Below, in pieces: positions 54,969 to 62,539 of a stretch of 64,000 nucleotides of DNA. The notes beneath the pieces are model-generated. The model saw only the letters and a program-made list of their open reading frames with translations, made no database searches and was not told the DNA's origin. The number at the start of each line of letters is the position of its first letter. The stretch's first letter is position 1. This DNA comes from Eubacterium maltosivorans (lineage in GTDB: Bacteria; Bacillota; Clostridia; Eubacteriales; Eubacteriaceae), in NCBI RefSeq assembly GCF_002441855.2, contig NZ_CP029487.1, forward strand, positions 3,956,349 to 4,020,348, read 5' to 3'. The position numbers and the translations under genes were made by a program.

Positions 54969-55155
54969 ATGATTCTCCCGATGGCTGTAATGATACTGAA
55001 AGTATACCATACACAGCGGTTTTTACAAGGTGTTAAAAGACGATAATAAAAGTATTTTAAATCAGGCGCTTTCATTGAGAAATGCAGGTGTTAATTTGTT
55101 CTTTTTACGGGACACCTACAGCCTTAAGCCCGGCTTTACAGGACAAAATATTACA

Positions 55156-55184
55156 TTGTGTTATGGTTCTCAATATGTTATGAT
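55156..55184 (+). promoter_or_regulatory. promoter of the cooC-acsV operon
   Basis: TTGTGT (55156-55161), 17 bases and TATGAT (55179-55184) with an extended TGT; start near 55191, giving a leader of about 130 bases. The leader contains TATATATACAAGT (55200-55212), a 7-bp hairpin AGCCTGT/ACAGGCT (55267-55283) and the palindrome ATTGAAATTTCAAT (55291-55304). No gene was seen between cls and cooC. Confidence 0.6.
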
Positions 55185-55199
55185 AGGCATGTTAATACC

Positions 55200-55212
55200 T
55201 ATATATACAAGT
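55200..55212 (+). repeat. TATATATACAAGT motif, copy 1 (cooC leader)
   Basis: An identical 13-mer occurs at 58985-58997 in the acsD leader. In both it begins 12-16 bases after the predicted -10 element. Confidence 0.55.
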
Positions 55213-55319
55213 TGAAGATTTTTTGCTTGTTAAAAAAATAACAATCCATCAGTTCACGCTTTAAAAAGCCTGTGGAACAGGCTGAGTGAAATTGAAATTT
55301 CAATAAGGAGGAGCGTATT

Positions 55320-56090
55320 ATGGCTTTTAATATTGCAGTTGCCGGTAAGGGTGGTGTTGGAAAAACAACCTTTACGGGTATGCTGGTTTCATATCTGGTA
55401 GAACAGGGCAAGGGGCCAATTCTGGCAGTGGATGCTGATTCAAATGCAAACCTGAACGAGGTTTTGGGTGAAGAGGTTGAGCTGACCATCGGACATATCA
55501 AGGAAGAGGTCAACCATGCAGAGATGGACGGTAATCAGCTGCCGCCGGGAATGACCAAGGGTGATTTCCTGACCCTGCGTTTAAACCAGGCTGTTTCCGA
55601 AGGAAAAGGCTATGATCTTCTGGTCATGGGCCGCAGCCAGGGCGAAGGTTGCTATTGCTTTGTCAACGGCCTGTTAAAGACTCAGGTTGGCCGTTTATCT
55701 GAAAATTATAACTATGTCATCATGGATAACGAGGCAGGGATGGAGCACATTAGCCGCGGTACCATGGGAAGAATGGATATTTTACTTTTAGTCAGCGACT
55801 GCTCACGCCGTGGAATTCAGGCTGTCGCCCGAATCCGTGATCTGGCAGAGGAACTCAATTTGAGAATTCCGGTCATTAAGCTGATTGTCAACCGCGCGCC
55901 AAACGGGGAACTCAACGAGGGCACAGCGGAAGAAATTGAAAAACAGGGTCTGGACCTTCTGGGAGTTATCCCGATGGACCAGCAGGTATTCGAATATGAC
56001 GCATACGGCAAGCCGCTTGTTACCCTTCCAGAGGATTCAGCAGCGCGTAAGGCTGTTCGTGAAATTATTGACAAGCTGGAAATCAAGTAG
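55320..56090 (+). CDS. cooC: CO dehydrogenase maturation ATPase CooC
   Basis: The protein has 256 aa, a MinD/NifH-like P-loop ATPase: deviant Walker A GKGGVGKTT at residues 9-17, VDADSNANLNEVLG near 40 and the CooC Cys pair within GEGCYCF near 110. It inserts nickel into the C-cluster of CO dehydrogenase or the A-cluster of acetyl-CoA synthase. GGAGGAG precedes ATG 55320. It starts the acs region, with acsV next. Confidence 0.94.
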   Translation: MAFNIAVAGKGGVGKTTFTGMLVSYLVEQGKGPILAVDADSNANLNEVLGEEVELTIGHIKEEVNHAEMDGNQLPPGMTKGDFLTLRLNQAVSEGKGYDLLVMGRSQGEGCYCFVNGLLKTQVGRLSENYNYVIMDNEAGMEHISRGTMGRMDILLLVSDCSRRGIQAVARIRDLAEELNLRIPVIKLIVNRAPNGELNEGTAEEIEKQGLDLLGVIPMDQQVFEYDAYGKPLVTLPEDSAARKAVREIIDKLEIK

Positions 56091-56217
56091 TTCTGGTTTC
56101 CTGGGTAAGTGTAAGTGCACTGGCAGAAGCCGCCAAAGAGGAGTGGCGGTTTCTGCTTTGAAAATAAAATCATGCATATGATTATTTTGCAAAGGTTAAC
56201 AGAACAAGGAGGCGTGT

Positions 56218-58143
56218 ATGCATAAAGTAGTGTTTGTCGTTAAGGGAAAACGGCAGGTAGAGTTTTTAGCGGGACAAAGAGAAAATCTCCTGGAAGCGGC
56301 GCGGAAAGCCGGAATTATGATCGACACACCGTGCAATGGTAATGGCACCTGCGGAAAATGCAAGGTTCAGATTACAAAGGGCAAGGTGGACGCCTTGTCG
56401 CTCACCCGGCTGACGGAGGAGGAAATTGCCGAAGGATGGGTGCTGGCCTGCAGCTCGGAAATCGTTGAGGATATTGAGGTGAATGTGCCTGATCTGGCCT
56501 CTGCATTCCAGAATGAAATGCAGATTACCGACCTGTCTGAAAATGAAAACAAAAATATCCGCTATGTGCGGAAAAAAATGCTGAAGATGGGAATGACAGA
56601 TTCCAATCGTCTGTGCTGTGAGATCATTCAGCTGCCAGAGCCTACCAATGACGATAACCTCGCAGATGAGGATCGGTTAAAACGTTATTTCCGCCAGACA
56701 CTGGGCTACTCGGACATTCAGGTAAGCCTGGATGTTCTCAGAAAATTCCCGGACGCGTTCAGGGAAAATAACTTTAAAATTAAGGTTGTCTATCTGAAGC
56801 GCGGCGACATTGCCGAAATCATGGATGTGCGTTCCTGCCTGGAATGCGCCTGTGCCCTTTATGGGGTAGCTTTGGATATTGGTACAACGTCTGTTTCTGC
56901 CTGCCTGGTGAATATGGATACCAATGAAATTGTTTCTAAGGCTTCCATGGGGAATGCTCAGGTTAAATACGGCGGCGATGTTATCAACCGTATCGTTTAT
57001 ACAGAAAAGCCAGGCGGTCTTAAAAAGCTGCGGGACGCGATTATAGAGGAAACCATCAATCCGCTGATCGGTCAGATGGTTCAGTCGGCAGGTATTACCA
57101 CTGATGATATTTATGAAATGTGCGCGGCGGGAAATACGACCATGACCCATCTGCTGCTTGGGATCAACCCCGATCACCTGAGACGTGAGCCTTTTATACC
57201 AGGCGTCAACACGATTCCAGAAATGAAGAGCACCGAGATCGGTATCCGTATTAATCCAGAGGGCCGTGTCTATCTGGCGCCTTCGGTGGCCAGCTATGTC
57301 GGCGGCGATATCACTGCTGGCGTATTTGCTGTTCCGGTTTGGCTGCAGGAAGAGTTTACCATGCTGGTAGACCTGGGAACAAACGGCGAGATCGTTTTTG
57401 GCAACAAGGACTTTATGATGACCTGCGCCTGCTCTGCAGGACCAGCCTTTGAGGGCGGAGAAATCAGCTGCGGAACCCGAGCGGTTCCAGGCGCCATTGA
57501 AGAGGTTAAGATTGACGACGCGACGTTAAAAGCAAGCTTCTCAACCATTGGCGGAGAGATACCGGTAGGTGTCTGCGGTTCCGGAATCATTGACCTGATC
57601 TGCGAGATGAAACGGACAGGCATTATTGACGGCAAGGGCCGTATCAGCAAAGATATCGATAATCCGAGGATTGCCTTTGACGAATACGATATTGGGCGTT
57701 ACTTTGTCTGTTCAAAGGAGCTGGACAGTACCGCCAAGGATATCTACATTACAGAAATCGACATCGACAGCTTCATCAAGGCAAAGGGCGCGGTGTTCTC
57801 AGCCATTCACACCCTGATGGAAAGCATGGATATGCCCATTGAAGTGCTTGAAAATGTGTATGTGGCCGGAGGAATCGGCAGCAACCTTGGCATTGAAAAC
57901 GCCATTGCCCTCGGTATGCTCCCGGATATACCGGTTGATAAGTATTATTATATTGGAAACAGCTCGATGCAGGGGTGCTATCTGGCCCTTACACTGGCTG
58001 AGGGAAAAGAAAAAATCGCAGAAATCGGACAGAATATGACTTATATGGAACTTAGCGTTCATCCGTCTTATATGGATGCCTTCATATCAGCCTGCTTTAT
58101 TCCGCACACGGATATGAGCCTGTTCCCGAGCCTGCAAAAATAG
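56218..58143 (+). CDS. acsV: reductive activator of corrinoid/iron-sulfur protein (RACo)
   Basis: The protein has 641 aa. The N-terminal [2Fe-2S] ferredoxin domain has C39, C45, C48 (CNGNGTCGKC) and a fourth Cys in VLACSSE. A middle linker is followed by the ASKHA ATPase domain (from about 220; DIGTTSVSACLV; AAGNTTMTHLLLG; DLGTNGEIVFG; CGSGIIDL). ATP-driven RACo reduces Co(II) in the corrinoid/iron-sulfur protein back to Co(I). The substrate proteins AcsC and AcsD are encoded immediately downstream. GGAGG precedes ATG 56218. Confidence 0.95.
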   Translation: MHKVVFVVKGKRQVEFLAGQRENLLEAARKAGIMIDTPCNGNGTCGKCKVQITKGKVDALSLTRLTEEEIAEGWVLACSSEIVEDIEVNVPDLASAFQNEMQITDLSENENKNIRYVRKKMLKMGMTDSNRLCCEIIQLPEPTNDDNLADEDRLKRYFRQTLGYSDIQVSLDVLRKFPDAFRENNFKIKVVYLKRGDIAEIMDVRSCLECACALYGVALDIGTTSVSACLVNMDTNEIVSKASMGNAQVKYGGDVINRIVYTEKPGGLKKLRDAIIEETINPLIGQMVQSAGITTDDIYEMCAAGNTTMTHLLLGINPDHLRREPFIPGVNTIPEMKSTEIGIRINPEGRVYLAPSVASYVGGDITAGVFAVPVWLQEEFTMLVDLGTNGEIVFGNKDFMMTCACSAGPAFEGGEISCGTRAVPGAIEEVKIDDATLKASFSTIGGEIPVGVCGSGIIDLICEMKRTGIIDGKGRISKDIDNPRIAFDEYDIGRYFVCSKELDSTAKDIYITEIDIDSFIKAKGAVFSAIHTLMESMDMPIEVLENVYVAGGIGSNLGIENAIALGMLPDIPVDKYYYIGNSSMQGCYLALTLAEGKEKIAEIGQNMTYMELSVHPSYMDAFISACFIPHTDMSLFPSLQK

Positions 58144-58156
58144 ACAGAGGTAACCA

Positions 58157-58804
58157 ATGCTAAATTCTGAAATAGAAGCAGCCATTGAAGAGAAGAGAAA
58201 AGACAAGCTGCCCTATGATCATTATAAAAATTTGATAAAGGATAAGGATCCTCTGGAGATGGCAGAGAAATCCACCTGTCCTTATGACTTGGAAACGCAG
58301 CTGTTCACAGTAACGCTGATGGGTGAGGAATACAAGGTAAAATACCCCGAGGGCGACGTGCTTTTAAAGGACGGAACTGCCTTTGACGATTATAAGCCCA
58401 TGACCATGATCCTGCGTTATCTGCTTAACGCCCAGGGCGTGCCGCCCATGGGCACAACCATCGCATACCGGGATATCTCGGGGGGAAACCATTATTTTAA
58501 GAGCTTTGAGGGCCGCTGCCTGAAGCGCTTTGCCTTTACCTTCAACTATGATGTTGAAGGGCTGAAGCGCGCTATGGAAAAGCTGAGCGCAGAACCTAAA
58601 AAACACGGTGATCTGTCCTACCGTTTTGAGTTTATCAACAACATGTATCTGACTGTAATCCTCTGGCTGGGGGACGATGAGTTCCCGCCGGAATCACAGA
58701 TTCTTTTCGACAGTAATATTACCTCAGGCTTTGATGCGGAGGATCTCGCCGTAATGGGAGATATTTTTATCCCCGCGCTGAAGCGGCTGGCAAAAGCAGA
58801 CTGA
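58157..58804 (+). CDS. DUF3786-domain protein in the acs operon
   Basis: The protein has 215 aa starting 14 bases after acsV. DUF3786 features include KYPEGDVLLKDG near residue 60, ILRYLLNAQGVPPMGTTIAYRDISGG near 95, WLGDDEFPPESQILFDSNI near 170 and HL-type helices. It has no signal or membrane segment. Proteins of this family often lie beside corrinoid or CODH genes; their role is unknown, and a part in corrinoid-protein handling is inferred only from position. Confidence 0.8.
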   Translation: MLNSEIEAAIEEKRKDKLPYDHYKNLIKDKDPLEMAEKSTCPYDLETQLFTVTLMGEEYKVKYPEGDVLLKDGTAFDDYKPMTMILRYLLNAQGVPPMGTTIAYRDISGGNHYFKSFEGRCLKRFAFTFNYDVEGLKRAMEKLSAEPKKHGDLSYRFEFINNMYLTVILWLGDDEFPPESQILFDSNITSGFDAEDLAVMGDIFIPALKRLAKAD

Positions 58805-58944
58805 CACCTGTAAAATATAGTAATATTTTGCTTATTTACGGGGTCGTTTTCATGGGTTTCATGAAATCATTTAAACCTACTGAATAACTGCGAATTAAAA
58901 GCTTTAGAAAGACGGGTAAATTTTTGTTTTTGGTCGAAAAATGT

Positions 58945-58973
58945 TTGACAAACTTATAACAAGATAGTAGTAT
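58945..58973 (+). promoter_or_regulatory. promoter of the acsD-acsC-acsE operon
   Basis: TTGACA (58945-58950), 17 bases and TAGTAT (58968-58973); start near 58980. In the 320-base gap after the DUF3786 gene there is also an AU-only hairpin (AAAATAT/ATATTTT, 58812-58829), the 13-mer motif at 58985 and the palindrome TTTCAATTGAAA (59016-59027). Confidence 0.75.
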
Positions 58974-58984
58974 ATGTGTATACT

Positions 58985-58997
58985 TATATATACAAGT
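58985..58997 (+). repeat. TATATATACAAGT motif, copy 2 (acsD leader)
   Basis: Identical to the copy at 55200-55212. Here CTTATATATACAAG forms an imperfect dyad just downstream of the predicted start of transcription. Confidence 0.55.
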
Positions 58998-59124
58998 CTG
59001 TGTACACCGGTTTATTTTCAATTGAAATTTTAAAGCAACCGGAATTTGTCATGTTCATAAAACGATTCCGGGCTTTGAAATATAAAAAAATACTAACAAG
59101 AACGAGTTAGGAGGTAACGAGGAA

Positions 59125-60060
59125 ATGCCATTCAAAAAAGCAGAACAAAAGTTTAGTGGCAAGATCAATGAGTGTGTAATTGGTGTTGGAGATGCAGCAG
59201 TTACTCTCGGAGGAGAAAAAGGATTACCATTTTTAAGTGGTGAAGGAAACGCACCGGTTGTTGGTGTCGAAATTTTAGACAGTTACCCAGAAGACTGGGA
59301 AAAATGTCTGGTTGACGCTTATGGTGACGTCGTAAAGGATCCTGCAGCATGGGCAAAATATGTACAGGACAATACAGACGCACAGTTTATCGCATTAAAA
59401 TTAATCAGTGCCGATCCTAACGGTGCTAACAAATCATCTGAAGAATGTGTTGAAATCGCTAAAGCTGTCGAAGCGGCAATCGATCTTCCACTGGTTGTTG
59501 CAGGCTGCAACAACGCTGAAAAAGACGGTGATTTACTGGTTAAGGTTTCTCAGGCATTGTCTGGCAAAAACGCTGTTTTATTCTCAGCTGTTGAAGATAA
59601 CTACAAATCTGTCGGTGTAGCAGGTAATGCTGACGGCCACAAGGTATCTGGCCAGTCTGCTGTTGATATCAACCTTGCAAAACAGTTAAATATCCTGTTG
59701 ACACAGTTAGGTGTTGACGGTGGAAACATCATCATGGATGTTGGAACCGCTGCTGTTGGCTATGGTTTCGAATATGTTGCTTCTACAATGGACCGTATCC
59801 GTTTAGCTGCTTTAGGCCAGAACGATACAGACCTTCAGATGCCAATCATGACCAATGTTGGCGACGAAGCATGGGGCGTAAAAGAAGCTGTTTTCACAGA
59901 AGAAGAAGCTCCTGAATGGGGAAATCAGGAAGAACGTGGTATCGCTATGGAAGTTTCCACTGCAGCTTCTTGCTTAATCGGCGGCTCAAACGCTGTTATT
60001 GTTAAACATCCGGAATCAGCTAAAGTGATTAAAAACTTTATCAAAGAGTTAGTAGGTTAG
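59125..60060 (+). CDS. acsD: corrinoid/iron-sulfur protein small subunit
   Basis: The protein has 311 aa. A TIM-barrel CdhD-type subunit: KINECVIGVGDAAVTLGGEKGLPFL at the start, VAGCNNAEKDGDLL near 130, DINLAKQLNILL near 190 and IMDVGTAAVGYGFEYVAST near 205. It pairs with AcsC to carry the methyl group from methyl-THF to acetyl-CoA synthase. GGAGG lies about ten bases before ATG 59125. Codon use (GCT, GGT, TTA, GAA) shifts to that of highly expressed genes from here on. Confidence 0.96.
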   Translation: MPFKKAEQKFSGKINECVIGVGDAAVTLGGEKGLPFLSGEGNAPVVGVEILDSYPEDWEKCLVDAYGDVVKDPAAWAKYVQDNTDAQFIALKLISADPNGANKSSEECVEIAKAVEAAIDLPLVVAGCNNAEKDGDLLVKVSQALSGKNAVLFSAVEDNYKSVGVAGNADGHKVSGQSAVDINLAKQLNILLTQLGVDGGNIIMDVGTAAVGYGFEYVASTMDRIRLAALGQNDTDLQMPIMTNVGDEAWGVKEAVFTEEEAPEWGNQEERGIAMEVSTAASCLIGGSNAVIVKHPESAKVIKNFIKELVG

Positions 60061-60079
60061 GAAAGGTAGGCGCAAAAAA

Positions 60080-61426
60080 ATGGCAGTAAAAGGTTTAGAT
60101 ATTTTTAAACTGACTCCTAAGAAAAACTGTAAGGAATGTGGATTCCCTACATGTATGGCATTCTCAATGAAAGTAGCCGCTGGCGCTGCAGAAATTGATA
60201 AATGCCCGTATATTACAGACGAAGCTAAAGCTCAGTTATCTGAAGCTACCGCCCCTCCGATGAAAACAATCAAAATCGGAACTGGCGACACAGAATGTGC
60301 CCTGGGCGGCGAAACCGTATTATTCAGACATGAAAAAACTTATGTCAACAAAGCTTTATTCGCAGTTGAATTCTCAGACGCAGATTCTGACGATGAAATT
60401 GCTAAGAAGGTCGCTCATTTAGAAGCTGTTAAATATGACCGTATCGGCGAATTAATGTGTGTAGAAGTTGCTTCCGTACGTTATGCTGCTGACAAAGCTA
60501 AATTCTTAGACCTGATCGCTAAAGTGATCGAACTGGGCCGTGTGCCAATGGCTGTTGTTGAAGATGTTGAAGTCGCTAAGGAAGCTGCTGAAGCAATCAA
60601 AGCTGCTAAAGGTATCTTGATGGGCGCTACACCTGCAAATGCTGACGCGATGGTAGAAGTTGCCAAAGCTGCTGACGTTGTGCTGGGTGTCTCCGCTGGC
60701 TCTATCGAAGAATTACATGACACAGTTGAAAAAATCGAAGCTTCTGGTTACAAGAACCTGGTGCTGAACGTTGGCGACAGCTCTGTCAAAGAAGCTTACA
60801 ATAACGCTGTAACCATCCGTACCAACACTCTGAAGGGCGATGACAGAACTTTCGGTTATCCTTCAGTTGTATTTGTTAACAAGCTTGCTTGCTGCGAACA
60901 GATGGAAGTTGCCTTAGCTTCTGCTTTTGTTCTGCGCTATGGCTCCATCATCGTAATGAGCGATATGGATTTCAAACAGGCTCTGCCATTGTTCGGTTTA
61001 AGACAAAACATCTTTACCGATCCTCAGAAGCCAATGCGTGTCGAACCGACCATCTACGAATTCAATAAAGCTGACGATAACGCACCTGTGCTGGTTACCG
61101 TTGACTTCGCTCTGTCTTACTTCGTAGTTTCCGGCGAAATCGAACGTTCTAAAGTTCCTGCTTACCTGGCTATTCCAGATGCTGGCGGTTACTCCGTTCT
61201 TACAGCATGGGCTGCCGGTAAATTCGGTGCTTCCGTTATCTCTGATTTCATCAAGGAAAGCGGCATTGCTGACAAAACTAAATGCAGAAAGCTTATCTTA
61301 CCAGGTAAAGTTGCTGTATTACAAGGTGATGTTGCTGAAGCGCTTCCAGATTGGGAAGTTATTGTCGGACCGACAGAAGCTATGCAGATCCCGAAATTCT
61401 TACGTGATTTAATGGGTATTGCCTAA
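60080..61426 (+). CDS. acsC: corrinoid/iron-sulfur protein large subunit
   Basis: The protein has 448 aa. The N-terminal [4Fe-4S] site has C17, C20, C25 and C42 (CKECGFPTC). The TIM barrel follows, and the C-terminal domain (from about 320) binds the corrinoid. It receives the methyl group from AcsE and delivers it to the A-cluster; RACo reactivates it. It starts 19 bases after acsD. Confidence 0.96.
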   Translation: MAVKGLDIFKLTPKKNCKECGFPTCMAFSMKVAAGAAEIDKCPYITDEAKAQLSEATAPPMKTIKIGTGDTECALGGETVLFRHEKTYVNKALFAVEFSDADSDDEIAKKVAHLEAVKYDRIGELMCVEVASVRYAADKAKFLDLIAKVIELGRVPMAVVEDVEVAKEAAEAIKAAKGILMGATPANADAMVEVAKAADVVLGVSAGSIEELHDTVEKIEASGYKNLVLNVGDSSVKEAYNNAVTIRTNTLKGDDRTFGYPSVVFVNKLACCEQMEVALASAFVLRYGSIIVMSDMDFKQALPLFGLRQNIFTDPQKPMRVEPTIYEFNKADDNAPVLVTVDFALSYFVVSGEIERSKVPAYLAIPDAGGYSVLTAWAAGKFGASVISDFIKESGIADKTKCRKLILPGKVAVLQGDVAEALPDWEVIVGPTEAMQIPKFLRDLMGIA

Positions 61427-61476
61427 GCTCTGCGCTTTGCGGCGAACATCTGTAATTCATACGAATTAAAACTTTT

Positions 61477-61508
61477 CCGCAGCAGGAGGCGGGGGCTTCC
61501 GGCTGCGG
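61477..61508 (+). promoter_or_regulatory. strong hairpin between acsC and acsE
   Basis: CCGCAGC (61477-61483) pairs with GCTGCGG (61502-61508) and an inner GGAGGC/GCTTCC stem closes a GGGG loop. A short T-rich stretch follows. It may partly terminate the transcript or protect the acsDC message from 3' decay. Confidence 0.7.
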
Positions 61509-61548
61509 TTTATCCAAAAATATTTTATAATCCGAAAGGGGAAACATT

Positions 61549-62334
61549 ATGGCAAAATTTATGGTTATCGGTGAAAGAATTCACTGTATTTCTCCAGCAA
61601 TGCGTGAAGCATTTGAAACTCGTAATCCTGAACCAATCCTGCAGAGAGCAAAAGAACAGTTAGATGCTGGTGCAGATTATTTGGATTTGAATATCGGACC
61701 TGCTGAAAAAGACGGTGAAGAATTAATGCAATGGGGCGTTAAATTGTTACAGGAAAACTTTGACAATGTTCCACTGGCACTTGACACCGCTAACATGAAG
61801 GCGATTGAAGCTGGTATTCAGGTTTATAACCGTGAAAAAGGCAAACCACTCGTTAACTCCGCTGACGCCGGCGACCGTATCGGTTACCTGGATTTAGCTG
61901 CTGCCAACGATGCTGCCTGCATCTGCTTATGTTCTAAAGAAGGTGTACCTTCTGACAATGACGAACGTATCGCTTACTGTTCTGAACTCCTTGAAAGAGG
62001 GATGGAACATGGCATGGAACCAACCGATATGCTGTTTGACCCATTAGCGCTTGTTATCAAGGGTATGCAGGACAAACAGGAAGAAATGCTTGAAGCCGTT
62101 AAGATGATCACAGACATGGGCCTGCTGACTACTTGTGGTTTAAGTAATGTTTCCAACGGTGCTCCAAAACACATCAGACCATTACTTGACAGCGCGATGA
62201 TGGCAATGGCAATGTGCTGTGGCTTATCCAGCGCAATCATTAACCCTTGCGACAAACGCTTGATGGAAACTGTAGTGGCCTGCGATATTATCAAAAATAA
62301 TATCTTATACGCAGACTCCGTTCTGGAATTCTAA
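61549..62334 (+). CDS. acsE: methyltetrahydrofolate:corrinoid/iron-sulfur protein methyltransferase
   Basis: The protein has 261 aa, the usual length. DHPS-like TIM barrel: VIGERIHCISPAMREAF at the start, GADYLDLNIGPAEKDG near 42, PLVNSADAGDR near 100 and GLSNVSNGAPKHIRPLLD near 198 for pterin binding. It transfers the N5-methyl group of methyl-THF to Co(I) of AcsC/AcsD. It follows acsC after 122 bases containing a strong hairpin. Confidence 0.96.
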   Translation: MAKFMVIGERIHCISPAMREAFETRNPEPILQRAKEQLDAGADYLDLNIGPAEKDGEELMQWGVKLLQENFDNVPLALDTANMKAIEAGIQVYNREKGKPLVNSADAGDRIGYLDLAAANDAACICLCSKEGVPSDNDERIAYCSELLERGMEHGMEPTDMLFDPLALVIKGMQDKQEEMLEAVKMITDMGLLTTCGLSNVSNGAPKHIRPLLDSAMMAMAMCCGLSSAIINPCDKRLMETVVACDIIKNNILYADSVLEF

Positions 62335-62359
62335 GAGAAGTTAATAAAAAATAAGCCCC

Positions 62360-62415
62360 TAAAGTAACGCTCATTTCGAGACCCGGAAGGGAACGTTGCT
62401 TTAGGAGCCCATATT
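62360..62415 (+). promoter_or_regulatory. intercistronic stem-loop between acsE and acsA
   Basis: GCCCCTAAAGTAACGCTC pairs with GAACGTTGCTTTAGGAGC over 18 positions with two C.A mismatches and one T.G pair. The loop holds CCCGGAAGGG, a second small stem. No T-run follows, so it is not a plain terminator. Processing site, stabiliser or sensor are all possible. Confidence 0.6.
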
Positions 62416-62430
62416 GAATAAATGACTGAT

Positions 62431-62459
62431 TTGCGTTGCCGCTTTTATTATTCTACAAT
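62431..62459 (+). promoter_or_regulatory. possible separate promoter of acsA
   Basis: TTGCGT (62431-62436), 17 bases and TACAAT (62454-62459); start near 62466, about 74 bases before the coding region. Confidence 0.5.
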
Positions 62460-62539
62460 AATAAAGTGTTTTTGTAAAGTGGAAATTTTTACAAAGTTGC
62501 TGCAATGTGAGTAAATTATTAGGAGAGGTAAATTAAATT

